This document shows positions 36,424 through 47,409 of a stretch of 64,000 bases of DNA, one piece after another. The translations under genes were made by a program, and so were the position numbers. The notes beneath the pieces are model-generated. The model saw only the letters and a program-made list of their open reading frames with translations. It did no database searches and was not told the origin of the DNA. Position 1 is the stretch's first letter. Each line of letters opens with the position of its first letter. The stretch is from positions 3,505,001 through 3,569,000 of the forward strand of contig BSWB01000002.1 in the NCBI GenBank assembly GCA_033239125.1, given 5' to 3'. The stretch is from Fagopyrum homotropicum. Its lineage: Eukaryota > Streptophyta > Magnoliopsida > Caryophyllales > Polygonaceae.

Positions 36424-39139
36424 ATGGCATCCTCATCCTCCACCCACAATCTACCGCAGCACCACCTTCTCTTCCCCCATGGCACCACCGCAGCTCCTCC
36501 GCCAACACCTTCATCTCAGCCTAACGTCCTCGATTCCCCCTCGGATTCCGCCGTCGACGCCCTCGCCAGCCTTCTCCACCGCCTCCCCACCACCCTCTCC
36601 CTCCCTTCCTCCCGCTTCTCCCGCCAGAAATCCTCCTCCGCCACCAACACCACCAGAGTCGACGCTCCTACCATCTCCCTCTCCGACACACGTTCAAAAA
36701 TCCTCTCCGCCATAGCCTCCGCCGCGTCGAACCAAGGGTTCTTCCAACTTACCCACCACCGACTAACCACCCAACTCGCTGAGTCAGCCGAGTCAGACTC
36801 GGTCAAACTCCTCGCCCTCTCGTTAGACCAAAAACGCCGCCTCTTTCCCTCTAACTGGCCCGTTGGCTTTGAGGACGACGAAGACGATCAAAACGCATCG
36901 CTGTGCTTAGACATCGACAGCTTGACATCCATCAAACTACCTGAGTTAAGCGTGGCGAGTTTGACTGAGTTCACCACCGAGTTGGAGAGTCTTGGTGTTG
37001 AGTTAGTTGAGATGCTAACGTGCGCCTTGAGTCTAGATAACCCGGTTCGTGCGGATGAACCCGAGAAAAGGAGTTCGTTGATGTGGGTATCCAAATTTGA
37101 TCAAAATAGTAAAACTGTGAAGCGTTACCCGTATGCTGTCGGGTTAAGATTCCAGAGTCGAAGCCAAGATTACCGGGTGGAAACGGATACGGGTCCGGTT
37201 TTGGTCAACCCGGAGGTTGGTTCAGTATTGGTTACCCTCGGCGACGTTGCTCAGGTGATTTACATTTTCAACAACAAATTATTGGTCTATTTTTATTGTT
37301 TTTACCGTCATTTTCATTGATTTTCAAGAAGGTGTCTTGACTGCTTAAAGATAAGATTCTTATTTTCCGGTTTTGTGTCCTAATTAAACATTAGTAAAAT
37401 TTGGCCCTTGATTAGGGTTTTAGGGTTTTGGGCTAACAAGCAAGCTACGGACTGAAAGGCCCATTTTAAATATATTTTTTCTTTTTATTATCAGGTAATT
37501 AGTACCAAATTTGGGTTTTATTTTGTTTAGGCATCCAAATCTACATTTCAAATGCTGGATGATCCAATATTTGGCTTTGGCTTTTTGGTCAAAGTAAAAT
37601 ACTCTTTAACCCTTTTGTTTGCATCGCTCTTTCTTTTCTTTTCTTTTCATTTTTACTTTTTCTTTAATGAAATTGATTGATATTATTTATAAATACAAAT
37701 CTACATTATAAGGGCCCGTTTGGTTCCAATTTCGAAAACGGAAACGGAATGGAAACGAATTTAATCCATATATATATCCTTATTCATGAAATTTTGTGGA
37801 ATCATTCCTTGTAGATTAATGCAAAATGCACTTGCTTCCCCATATTTTGTTACCCTATAGGATATCAAAAGTAATCAAACTCTATTCCAATTCTTTCAAA
37901 ACACAAGGAACCACAAACTTTTATGAACAATGGTATACATATGGACTAGATTCGTTTTCATTCCGTTTTTTATTCCGGAGTTAAAATCAAACGGGCCCTA
38001 GGTTTGATGGAGCGGCATTGAACTCGAACCTAATGTACATATACATAAGTAAAACTCGCATCGAGTTTTTTTTATAGTACTTATTAGTGTCCTCCAATAA
38101 GTTTTAGAGGCATTGTATCAAAATTAATATAAAATTTGTATGATAAAATAGTTTTAAAAGAACTTGACCCTTTTATATTGATTTTTATTTTATATATCCT
38201 TCTATTTTTAGCAATTTAATTGGCTTCTAATATTACTTTATTAGATATGTTTACTAAATGAGATATATTATGGGCCTATTTAATATAGCAATACTAAAAG
38301 ACTTAGTTAGTAATATTCACGTTATTTATCATAGTTCCAAATAGTGATTAAAGATATTTACCTAGTGATTTTACTAATTTTATATATAGCTAGTAAATTT
38401 AATATTAGTTTGTATAATAAAAATAGTTGTTTAGAAGGTTTAAGTTATACAAATACAAATAAAATAATATAATAGTAAATTACATAAATAAATAATAGAT
38501 TAATCACAATTGTTTTAAATGATTATTGAAGAAAAATAAAAATCCATAATATTATTATATAATAAATTTTACAATTATTTTTTCAAAATTAAATGTAAAA
38601 TAGAGAGGAAAAAAAGAGTAAAATTTGAAAATGTTGTTGAGAGAGAGGTTTAAATGGACAAACAAGTAGAAAGTGTAACAATAATTTCATTCACCCAACT
38701 AAGATAATGTTATTAATTATAATTTTTTTGATATATATATCGAGTCTAAGAACTTTAAAGACTCTGTTTTATTGGATCGAATGACACACTCCATCACACG
38801 TTATTACAAACTTGAATTTGACAGGTTTGGAGCAATGGAAAGACAAAGAAGGTTAGAGGAAGGCCATTTCCAACTACGGACAAGGATTCAATAACAATGT
38901 CGCTACTCATAACACTTCCTCTCGATAGCACGATCTCGCCTCTCCTCCCCGCTACTCGGCTCAATGACGACAAAGATCTCGTTGTCAATACGAAGAAGAC
39001 AGAGGTAGATGATACTGAAGGAGAGAATATGGTTTTCAAGTTCAACCCCATCTCATTTGAGGACTATGCATGGAGAGTGTACCATGAAAGACTCTTCATA
39101 AAAGATTCTCTTGATAGATACCGCATTTTATCTGATTAA
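36424..39139 (+). CDS. 2-oxoglutarate/Fe(II) oxygenase-like protein lacking iron ligands
   Basis: Two exons, 36424-37254 and 38825-39139, join in frame (CAG|gtgatt ... acag|GTTTGG) and give 381 aa. Residues 1-75 are a low-complexity Ser/Pro-rich leader. A DIOX_N-like part follows (RSKILSAIASAASNQGFF). The C-terminal domain shows family landmarks: VGSVLVTLGDVAQVWSNGK and FEDYAWRVYHERL...DRYRI, as in GA20-oxidase-type enzymes. The Fe(II) triad HxD...H is not visible: where SNG-KSVEHRV normally gives the second His, this protein has KTKKVRGRP, and no HxD lies before it. An intact frame with the catalytic site gone suggests a non-enzymatic or altered role, not a fresh pseudogene. The 1.57-kb intron carries MITE copy 3. 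Confidence 0.8.
37711..37999 (+). mobile_element. MITE, hAT-like, copy 3 (in intron)
   Basis: Same family and orientation as 981-1262: agggcccgtttggttcc at the left, tcaaacgggccct at the right, with closely similar inner sequence (tatccttattcatgaaattt). It lies inside the intron of the oxygenase-like gene. Confidence 0.8.
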
Positions 39140-40439
39140 TTTTGGTTTTTGTAATTTCGAACTTACTTTTTTCTTCTTCTTTTTTTTTGTATGTTTTCAT
39201 CCTTATTTGTATTTTCTTATCTTTTTTTTGGATGAGTTTATGGAGTTCTAGACTTCAGATTTGGAGCTTTTGTATTTGTTTTTATATGTTTCATTTTTTT
39301 TGGTTAAAGTGAGTTTATTGATCAGGTGTGACGAAACTCGATATTTTAGTATTTTTTCAACAAATCTTGGCATTTACGCGTCACACTAACAAGAGGATGA
39401 CTATATAAAAGATTTTTTTTTCAAGGATTGTGCCCGAAAAACCCAATTTTCATTCTTCCGCGCTATTTCTAATCATATTTGTTGTAGACTTACATTCGTG
39501 TGACCGTCAGCCAACACTTATCCATCTATATTCACTTTAGAGGCTTTACAATATCCTAGCTAGTAATGCTTATGAAATTCTGATATGAGGATTCGGTGAT
39601 TCAATCCGAGAAGATCCGAGTGAGATAATAGATTATCCGATACGATACTGAATCAACGTATCGGATATGGAATAGGGTGATTTTGCTTCGGATATCCGGG
39701 GTATGGTTATCTCTATATATTATATATAAAGTATCATGTACTTCGATTGGAAATCAAATTGGTGGGTGGGCCTCTTTTGATGCTGGGCTGAATAATGTAT
39801 GTAACAAAACATATTTATATTTGGTCTAGGTCAAATTTGTTAAGAAGAATAGATAATACATTAAAAAAATATGTACACAAATAGAATGCTTTACCTTAAA
39901 GGATGATCCCAAGTAGAAGCAACTAAGAAATGAAAGTAGACAAGTAGAGGTCCAAAGAAAGAGATGTTTGTACAAACGTAATTAAGCAAGAAAATGACTA
40001 TAATAAATTTTGGGTTAATTGCTTTCTTAATCTTTAACTTTCTCAAACTTAAAGCTATCTTTATTTGGAAATGACTTAAAACCAATGAATGATGCCCTTA
40101 GTGTGGTCAAATGTTTTTGAGATTTTATATTATTTTTCAAAAAAAGATAGCTCGAAGGTAAAAAATTTTGGGGAAAAAAATAAGAAATAAGGGTACCAAA
40201 CGGGAAAACCGAAACTTCAGGAATACCAAGCGGAAACGTAAAAAACTTTGGGCACCATTCGAAAAAGGCAAAAACTCAAGGGTACCAAACGGAAAAATCC
40301 AAAAAAATATTAGAATCTACATTTGGAGATGATAATTTTAAAATTCAGGTTAGTTGTTACTTTATATGCTCCATATATGTAATATTTCGTAAATGGAGTT
40401 GTTTTTTTTAGGATGGAAAGCGGTTAGGTTGGAATTGAC
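39140..40439. other. Intergenic, contains one dispersed repeat
   Basis: About 39650-39761 (ending acttcgattggaaatcaaat) recurs in inverse orientation at about 50118-50230. The rest is AT-rich with no gene. Confidence 0.55.
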
Positions 40440-40880
40440 TACTATCCCCTAGAGTTGTCTACCTAAAACATGCATGCGGAAGAGACACGAAGTTTGGGAT
40501 CATCATAAAAATTGGTATTGAGGGTCGAGATTCTCGTATGGGTTAATCGGTTAGCTACACAGTTGATTTCTCTGAAAACATATCTGATTTGAACTTCGTC
40601 AAAGAAACGATATTTAGTACGGAGTCGAATATAATCATCTCGACCTCCTTCAAACAACTCCACAACCCTTGAAGTTCCTTTATAACACACAAATTAACAC
40701 CATCGATTTCGATCTTTTTAATTTGTAATTTGATAGCCTTTTATAAGCCAAATTTAAGAGGAAAAACTTCAGCTTTTATTAATGAGTTGAACTTATTTCT
40801 AAGCATTGATGCTAACAATTCTCCATTGTGAATTCGAATCACAAAACCAATGAATGTTACTCGTGAATCGAGTTCTGATC
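40440..40880 (-). mobile_element. Decayed LINE RNase H fragment
   Basis: Minus-strand pieces in shifting frames read AEVFPLKFGL, KKIEIDGVNLCVIKEL and VQIRYVFREINCVANRLTH. These match the RNase H end of the 18.8-kb LINE type in the same order, with stops and frame changes between. No A-tail or target duplication can be seen. Confidence 0.7.
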
Positions 40881-41665
40881 CATAAAATAAAGTTTATCAA
40901 AACTAAAATATAATTTATTAACCTTCATCAAAGTTATAGGGGAATTTGGCAAAGTATTAAACAACATTTTGAAACGTTTTTATAAATTACTTAGATTTTA
41001 ATATATTTTGCTTCTGATTATAATAAATGAGATAAATATGTCATTTCAATATTAAATTGTGTCTTTCCACCAAAAAAAAAATATATTAAATTGTGTCTTT
41101 ATATCATTGGAAAATGTCTTAACATATAAAAAAAAATTCCATATAATATATTTATTAAATTTTCTTTATATTTCATAAAAAAGGCTGATAAAATAATTCT
41201 ATTAATTACCTAATTTTAACGTCATAAACGTAAGAGTAAAAAATTAGGCCATTTTCCTACAAAAACACAAACAAATGGGCCATGGATACAAATATAGTAT
41301 TGCTTTAAACTGCAATTTAAGAAAGTTCATTGAGAAGTTGGGCCCACTCAAAACGCTTCCACTCCACAAAATCAAATCAAATCAAATAATGGGCCCACAC
41401 CAAATCTATGGGCCCACATGGAGGTGTGTACTTTGTGAATGCTATTTCACTGCGAATAATATGTTTGAAATTAATAGTCAAAGTAATTTTTTTTAATTGG
41501 AATTTAATGTGTTTTCGATTAACATGTTTAATGTTGTAACAATATCTATGGATTTTTAATCTGAAATTGAATACTAATCGATTGAGGAAGTCAATTAGTA
41601 AAAAACACAAATTGTTGAAAGTTGGCTTCTAGAAAGTAGAAATTTTGTGTGTTTTTAAGGTCAAA
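40881..41665. other. AT-rich intergenic stretch
   Basis: Nothing recognisable. Confidence 0.5.
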
Positions 41666-42119
41666 CTAGTTTAATCTCCGCACCTTGTGCGGGTTTTATT
41701 TAAAATAAAAAGTATTTTATTGTTATTTTTATGTATTCTGTACCGCATATTTATTTATAGTACATTTAGTTCAGGTTAAATTGACTTAAGAACATAAAAT
41801 TTTATGTTTTAATATCATCATGAACAATGTTTTTCTAATAATACAATATTTATTGAGAGTGATTTGATTCCTATAAAATTGTTAATTTAATAATAAAATA
41901 TTTTTTGGCTTAATTTTTATTATAAAAAAATTGTCACATAAAATAGAGTCGTTCGAACTAACGTGAGTTGGTTCCTATAAAATTGTTAATTTAATAATAA
42001 AAGATTTTTTGGCTTAAAAATAAAGATTTATTGGTTTTAATTGTGGGAGATCCATTTCAAAAATACTGCATCCACAACGCGCCACGTCATCAACTTGTGC
42101 TCTGTTTTAGTATGTATAA
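41666..42119 (-). mobile_element. Non-autonomous Helitron H1, copy b
   Basis: On the minus strand it ends GGTGCGGAGATTAAACTAG before a T, with the same CCGCAC...GTGCGG hairpin as copy a. Its body matches copy a and 45628-45893. The 5' end lacks the first four bases (TCTA): it begins TTATACATACTAAAAC where H2 starts. Confidence 0.85.
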
Positions 42120-43823
42120 CTAGTGTATGACCCGTGCACCGCACGGGTTTTTGTTATATTGTTTTCGGTATATATATATTTATTATAATATTTTACTTTC
42201 CAAAAAATATTAATTATATCATTTTAACATGTGTTAATTAATATAAACTTACACTAATATGTTACAGACTTACACTAATATGTTAATTAATATAAACTTA
42301 CACTAATATGTTACAGACTTTTTATTTTTTTGACTCATTGTAATTAATAATAAAATAACTTTATTTTATATGAATATCTTCAATAGTTATCATACATAAT
42401 TTACTAATAATAAAATTATTAATTATACAAATATTTGATAACATATTAATATTATAAACTTTCTTCTATAACATTTGGTTAAATGGCCCATGTTACACAA
42501 CCCAAGCCTATTAGACAAATAATTAGTAATTAGTAAATATAAAATTATATTTTTTTAGGAATATATTTTTGGACAACAAAACTCTCAGCTGTCTCTTGAC
42601 ATTCCTCACAAAGAAAGCCCCATTCGAAAACCTAAATACAGAAAAACTCTACAGCTTGTATACTCTCTTTTCAGATTAGAGGACCTAATTCATGGTTTCA
42701 CTCTCAGCGTATGTCTCAACGGATCAGATGAATATGTAGAGAACCCTATTCCGAAAATCGTTTCAAAAAAACCCTACTTCCCAAGTCACTTGAATCGTAT
42801 TGAGATATATACTCACACTCAAATCGAAGGGAGACAACATTTTGGGACTGAATCTTAAGGTATTTGATTAATTGAGTTTTATTGATCTGTTTTGATATGA
42901 ACATTTCAATTTCTTTTTTTTTTTAATTTCGAGTTTATCTGTCTCCTCTACATTCAAATAGGGTCTGACGAATTATGTTTCAATTTACTGATTCAGTGGA
43001 GCTTTCTATTATTATGAATGAATAATGGAGGAAGAAACAATATCCTATATGAAGTCACCCAATAGATGAGTATACTTTATTAATTTCTTGATATGTTTTG
43101 GATTAAAATTTTTTATCAGTCTACTCATTAATTATAATTATATGTTTCAAATAAATGTTATCTAACAAATAAGGATTTGAAGATTGATAATTGAGAACAA
43201 CATATCCAATTGATTCCTATGTCTGGTAATCATATATTTTGTTGCTGAAAGTGTTTTATTTTTCTGTCAACAGTTCAGACTTCCAAAAAATATATGTATA
43301 AATTTTATGTTTCAAATGCTCCATGATGTGAGTTTCCTTCATAACAACTCAGTAGTTGACAACACACATAGAAGCATAAAAATGGAATATATGATTCATG
43401 TTTATACTTAGTACTGAATATTTTCATGTTATGTAATTGTCATTTTATCCTATCTTTTGTAAAAAACAACCGTAAGTATATATAGGAAATAATATATGAT
43501 ATATATAGCATTACCATGCTTTTTATTGCTTGGTAGTTGAAAATCTGTAACTATGAAATGAAATAACAATAAGAAAGCAATATAGAAGAAATTTTAGTTT
43601 GCAATAATAGAATAAAATCTAAAACGCCCTAAAGACTATATGAATTCAATGCGCCTCTTTGCTGATTTAGTTCCATATGATTTTGTGTTGATATTTTGGT
43701 CCATAAGTACTGGTGTTGCAAACCTGAACACAAGAAAAAAAAAATGTTAGATTATCATGTATCTTTCTTTAGTAATATGATTATTATACTATATTGAATC
43801 TTTCATGTATTAAAAGAATATAC

Positions 43824-44095
43824 CTATCCATAAACTGATTAGTTTCGTCAATGTTGGGATTGACCAACACTCTAGAAACATCAGACAATGTTGAAACTAT
43901 GTTTAACCCACCTCGATAATATATTTGAATAATTTGGATTAAATTAAACTATAAAACTATTCTATAAGAGACAAATTTAACAAACCTGAGTCTTTATTTA
44001 TGATACATACTACATAACAATTACAACTCTCCTATTGGATAGAACCTCAACAACTTGGTGTAGTTGATCATAAAACTTGGGAGCGCATGAACATT
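43824..44095 (-). pseudogene. RPA70-like (OB-fold) remains in Helitron H2
   Basis: Minus-strand fragments read FYDQLHQVVEVLSNRRVVIV and, after a break, TLSDVSRVLVNPNIDETNQF ending at a donor (GATAG|gtata). The order and the VNP-NIDE-type ending recall replication protein A large-subunit relatives often carried by plant Helitrons. Similarity is short and by eye only. Confidence 0.4.
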
Positions 44096-45058
44096 TCAAT
44101 TGGACTAATCTAAAATATGATAAACATAATAAAATTTTAAGTTATATTGCTGTAATTTGTAAAAAAAATAAATATATGTATCATAGCTTGTATCATATAA
44201 TATCACACATAAGTTTTTTCCTCCCCTTACAATATCCAAAGGATAAATAGAACTGACTACTCTGATAACATTTGTCAAACAAAATTTTATATAAAAGTTA
44301 ATACATAAACAATAATATGTACATATATTAGATATTTAAATCAACTTTAATTTACCTATGATTAAATTGTATGCAATCTTTCCTTCCTTGATAAATGAGA
44401 AATCCACAATTCAAACCCATGAATTGGAAGGTAAATTCACTTTGAATTGTGAAGGTGATATCACTGTTGAATTGTTCTTTTGATATATGGATGTGACGAT
44501 TGATTCATGGGTTTTTGTCTTCTTCTTGTTTTGTGATGTTATGTTACTGATATCAATGTGATATCAGTGAATATCGATTAAACTTGTTTGATGTATCTCT
44601 AATCAAATTTTTTTGTTATAGATTATTGAGTCGCTGCACTCAGTAAGCTTCATTATTTAACATGTTGGGATATACAACATCATCGTCTGATCAAAATCAG
44701 TAAGTTTCAATTGACTATGCTAAATAAGTATAGATTGTAACAGTTCACTATGCTAACCAACTATCCATTATACACAAACTTCAGATGTAGCAAATACATA
44801 ATTATTGGATGTACAAAGCTTGCATAGTAGTATATCGATAAGATTTGAACCTATACATTCATATGAAGAACATTATACCTTAAATTACAGATACGGTAAG
44901 CCTCTTAGCTTAGTACATATTCAAATGACAATTGTCTATTGCTGATGGATTTTAAGCTCTACATTCATATGAGAAATGGAAATAGAAGATAAAAAAAAAG
45001 TAGGGACCGATGCACTACAATATGTTTACATGAACAGGAAGAGGTTGTCATAGGTGAT

Positions 45059-45103
45059 CAAAAAAATTGGAGCTGCTTGGTAAACGACGTGGAGCTGCTT
45101 GGT
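45059..45103. repeat. 21-bp tandem duplication
   Basis: ggagctgcttggtaaacgac occurs twice in direct succession inside Helitron H2. Confidence 0.85.
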
Positions 45104-45308
45104 AAACGACGCTCAACTATTATTGCCCTCCCAAACATTCGAGGATGAGTACTGGTTTTTTTTTTTTTTTTTTGTGAATGCATAACAATCGTAAGATAAG
45201 TGCTTATATAGGATTTACGGTACACTAACAAAATTTTGAGTTTATCTTCACAAATTAAGATATTCGAGGTGTCAGATTAATTTGATTGGCCAAGATGATA
45301 AAAAACAC

Positions 45309-45446
45309 GTAATAAATATTTGTTTTATTTTTTAATTGATGAATAAGTGATATGGAGGAAGATTTGGTTGAAAGATGTAATAAATATTTGTTTTATTTTT
45401 TAATTGATGAATACGTGATATGGAGGAAGATTTGGTTGAAAGATAT
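45309..45446. repeat. 68-bp tandem duplication
   Basis: Two nearly identical copies of a unit starting gtaataaatatttg and ending gatttggttgaaagat. Both lie inside Helitron H2. Confidence 0.85.
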
Positions 45447-45627
45447 GAGTAAATAGAGCGTAGCTCATTTGTTATTTTTCTCAACAAACTTTTAATAAAG
45501 AAATTTCAATTAAAAACATATTATTAATTACTTTTAATAATTATTTTGGGAGGCTGAAATAAATACGGTTGCGACACGTGGCAAAAAAGGGCTCTCCTTT
45601 AATACATATAAGATAGATTCGAATAAA

Positions 45628-45893
45628 AGTGATTTGGTTCCTATAAAATTGTTAATTTAATAATAAAAGATTTTTTGGCTTAATTTTTATTATAAAAAAA
45701 TTGTCACATAAAATAGAGTCGTTCGAACTAACGTGAGTTGGTTCCTATAAAATTGTTAATTTAATAATAAAAGATTTTTTGGCTTAAAAATAAAGATTTA
45801 TTGGTTTTAATTGTGGGAGATCCATTTCAAAAATACTACATCCACAACGCGCCACGTCATCAACTTGTGATCTGTTTTAGTATTTATAATAGA
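45628..45893 (-). mobile_element. Helitron H1 fragment with intact 5' end
   Basis: Begins on the minus strand at 45893 with TCTATTATAAATACTAAAAC and follows copy b nearly base for base until it stops at the sequence ccaaatcact. The 3' third and hairpin are missing. Confidence 0.8.
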
Positions 45894-47409
45894 TTTGTGT
45901 ATATAGAAATGTGATTAGTGACTAAAAATTAAAAAATGAAAATGCTTATTTTGAATTTAGGTAAGAAGAGATTTATAGTTTAAAAAAAATCACATATTGA
46001 AATGATATATTTGTTTAGGGTCTTTTTCTTAACTTCTTATAATCTTATTTGCTCTCCTAAATTTCTTTCAATCTCGTTGACTATATTCTTGTTCATCTGA
46101 ACATTTATCAATCGATTTTTCAAATAACTTTTTCTGACCGTCTTAATTGTGTATTTTTAGCTTAGTTATTCATTGGAAGTGTTATCTTAAAATTTCGCTT
46201 CTTGCCAAGAACAAAATAAGTTTTGTTTGTGGTTTCCAGGTTAAATGAGACTCATTTACATCTGATTCTCCGATATAAGTGATGCAATGGAATGTTTATA
46301 TCATGATTTTCCTTGACAGAGATATTATAAAGAGCGTCATTTATTACGAGACTATATATATTTTTATTTAAATATATTTTTATTATCATATATTCGTTTA
46401 TTCATTTCATGATAATAATTGATTGAGTAGATTTTATTTCAATCTTTTTTTTAAAATTACTAAAAATTTAATATAATACCTTGATAATAAATATAATAAT
46501 GGCATGCACTTCACGTTAATTTTTATTAAAATAGTAAAGCACTATAACTACATTAGTATTCAATTATCAACTCAAAACCATAGAGAACATTTAACAAACT
46601 ATCAAACAATAAAAGAAACTAATAAGCTTAAATTCTTCACATTTTAACTTATCGCGAATAACTAAATTGTGATAAGTGTCAAACTCCGAGTAGCCCACCA
46701 ACCTTATATAAAGGGCTCAGAGAGTCTTCATCTCTCGATGTGGGACATATATACAACCTTATATACTAGATTCAGAGGGTCTCATATTTCGATGTGACAC
46801 CTTATTATCTCCAACGACATGGCTAATTAGTGAATAAGTAATACGGTAACTACTCCAGTTCGATTAAAACGACAGCAAGTGACCAAGGTCGACCTCATTC
46901 ACAAAACACAGTCACCAGTGGGGCCCAACAGTGTCTTGCCACATCAGCTTAACCACCCCCAAAATTCAACCACTATTATTTTCTTTTAAGCATTTTTCTA
47001 TTCGAATTCGTTAGATAAAATAAATAAAAATTAAAGAAAAAACACAAAGCGAGCAGAAACTTCCAAACCACTCATCTCTCTCTTTCCATCTCTCTCATGC
47101 TGTTTGAAACAGAGCAATTCAAGAGACCTTAACAATGGCTGAAAGCTTTTCTGATTAGAAGAAAAAATTAGAAAAACAGCTAGTCAAGATAGCTTCTTCT
47201 CAACAAATAAAGAACTATTCCATTCACCAAACCCACAATTTTTAGTTTTCTTATCCAGAATCATCAAGCAACCTAATCACACGTAAGATTTCTCACCTTC
47301 TTTATAATCCAGTGTTCTTTCTCCTCTGTTTCTCACCCACTAAAATTCCCCATTTCTTATGCAGACACCTCGCCGGAAACTTCATCAAATTTCACCGGAA
47401 ACCACCGGA
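45894..47409. other. Intergenic and TBL-A leader
   Basis: 46680-46800 holds two diverged copies of a unit with accttatata and cgatgtg(gga). From about 47.05 kb the sequence looks like a 5' UTR (CT-rich). A probable leader intron has its donor at 47283 (cac|gtaaga) and acceptor at 47364-47365 (atgcag|acacctcgcc). Confidence 0.5.

Larger units (their letters stand above)
42120..45617 (-). mobile_element. Helitron H2 (3.5 kb) inside the H1 cluster
   Basis: The 5' end at 45617 on the minus strand reads TCTATCTTATATGTATTAAA after an A. The 3' end is a strong hairpin CCCGTGC-ggt-GCACGGG followed by TCATACACTAG before a T (42120). Inside lie RPA70-like remains on the minus strand and, on the plus strand at about 42570-42860, a leader-like exon with a donor (cttaag|gtattt). 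Neither a Rep/helicase gene nor any long frame is present, so the element is non-autonomous. Confidence 0.85.

Noticed and set aside
36516..37094. Minus-strand open frames under the oxygenase exon
   Set aside because: Shadow of the coding strand (S/P-rich exon with high GC).
47359..47409. Upstream in-frame ATG of TBL-A (17 more residues)
   Set aside because: It lies across a strong intron acceptor (atgcag) and has no counterpart in the paralogue.
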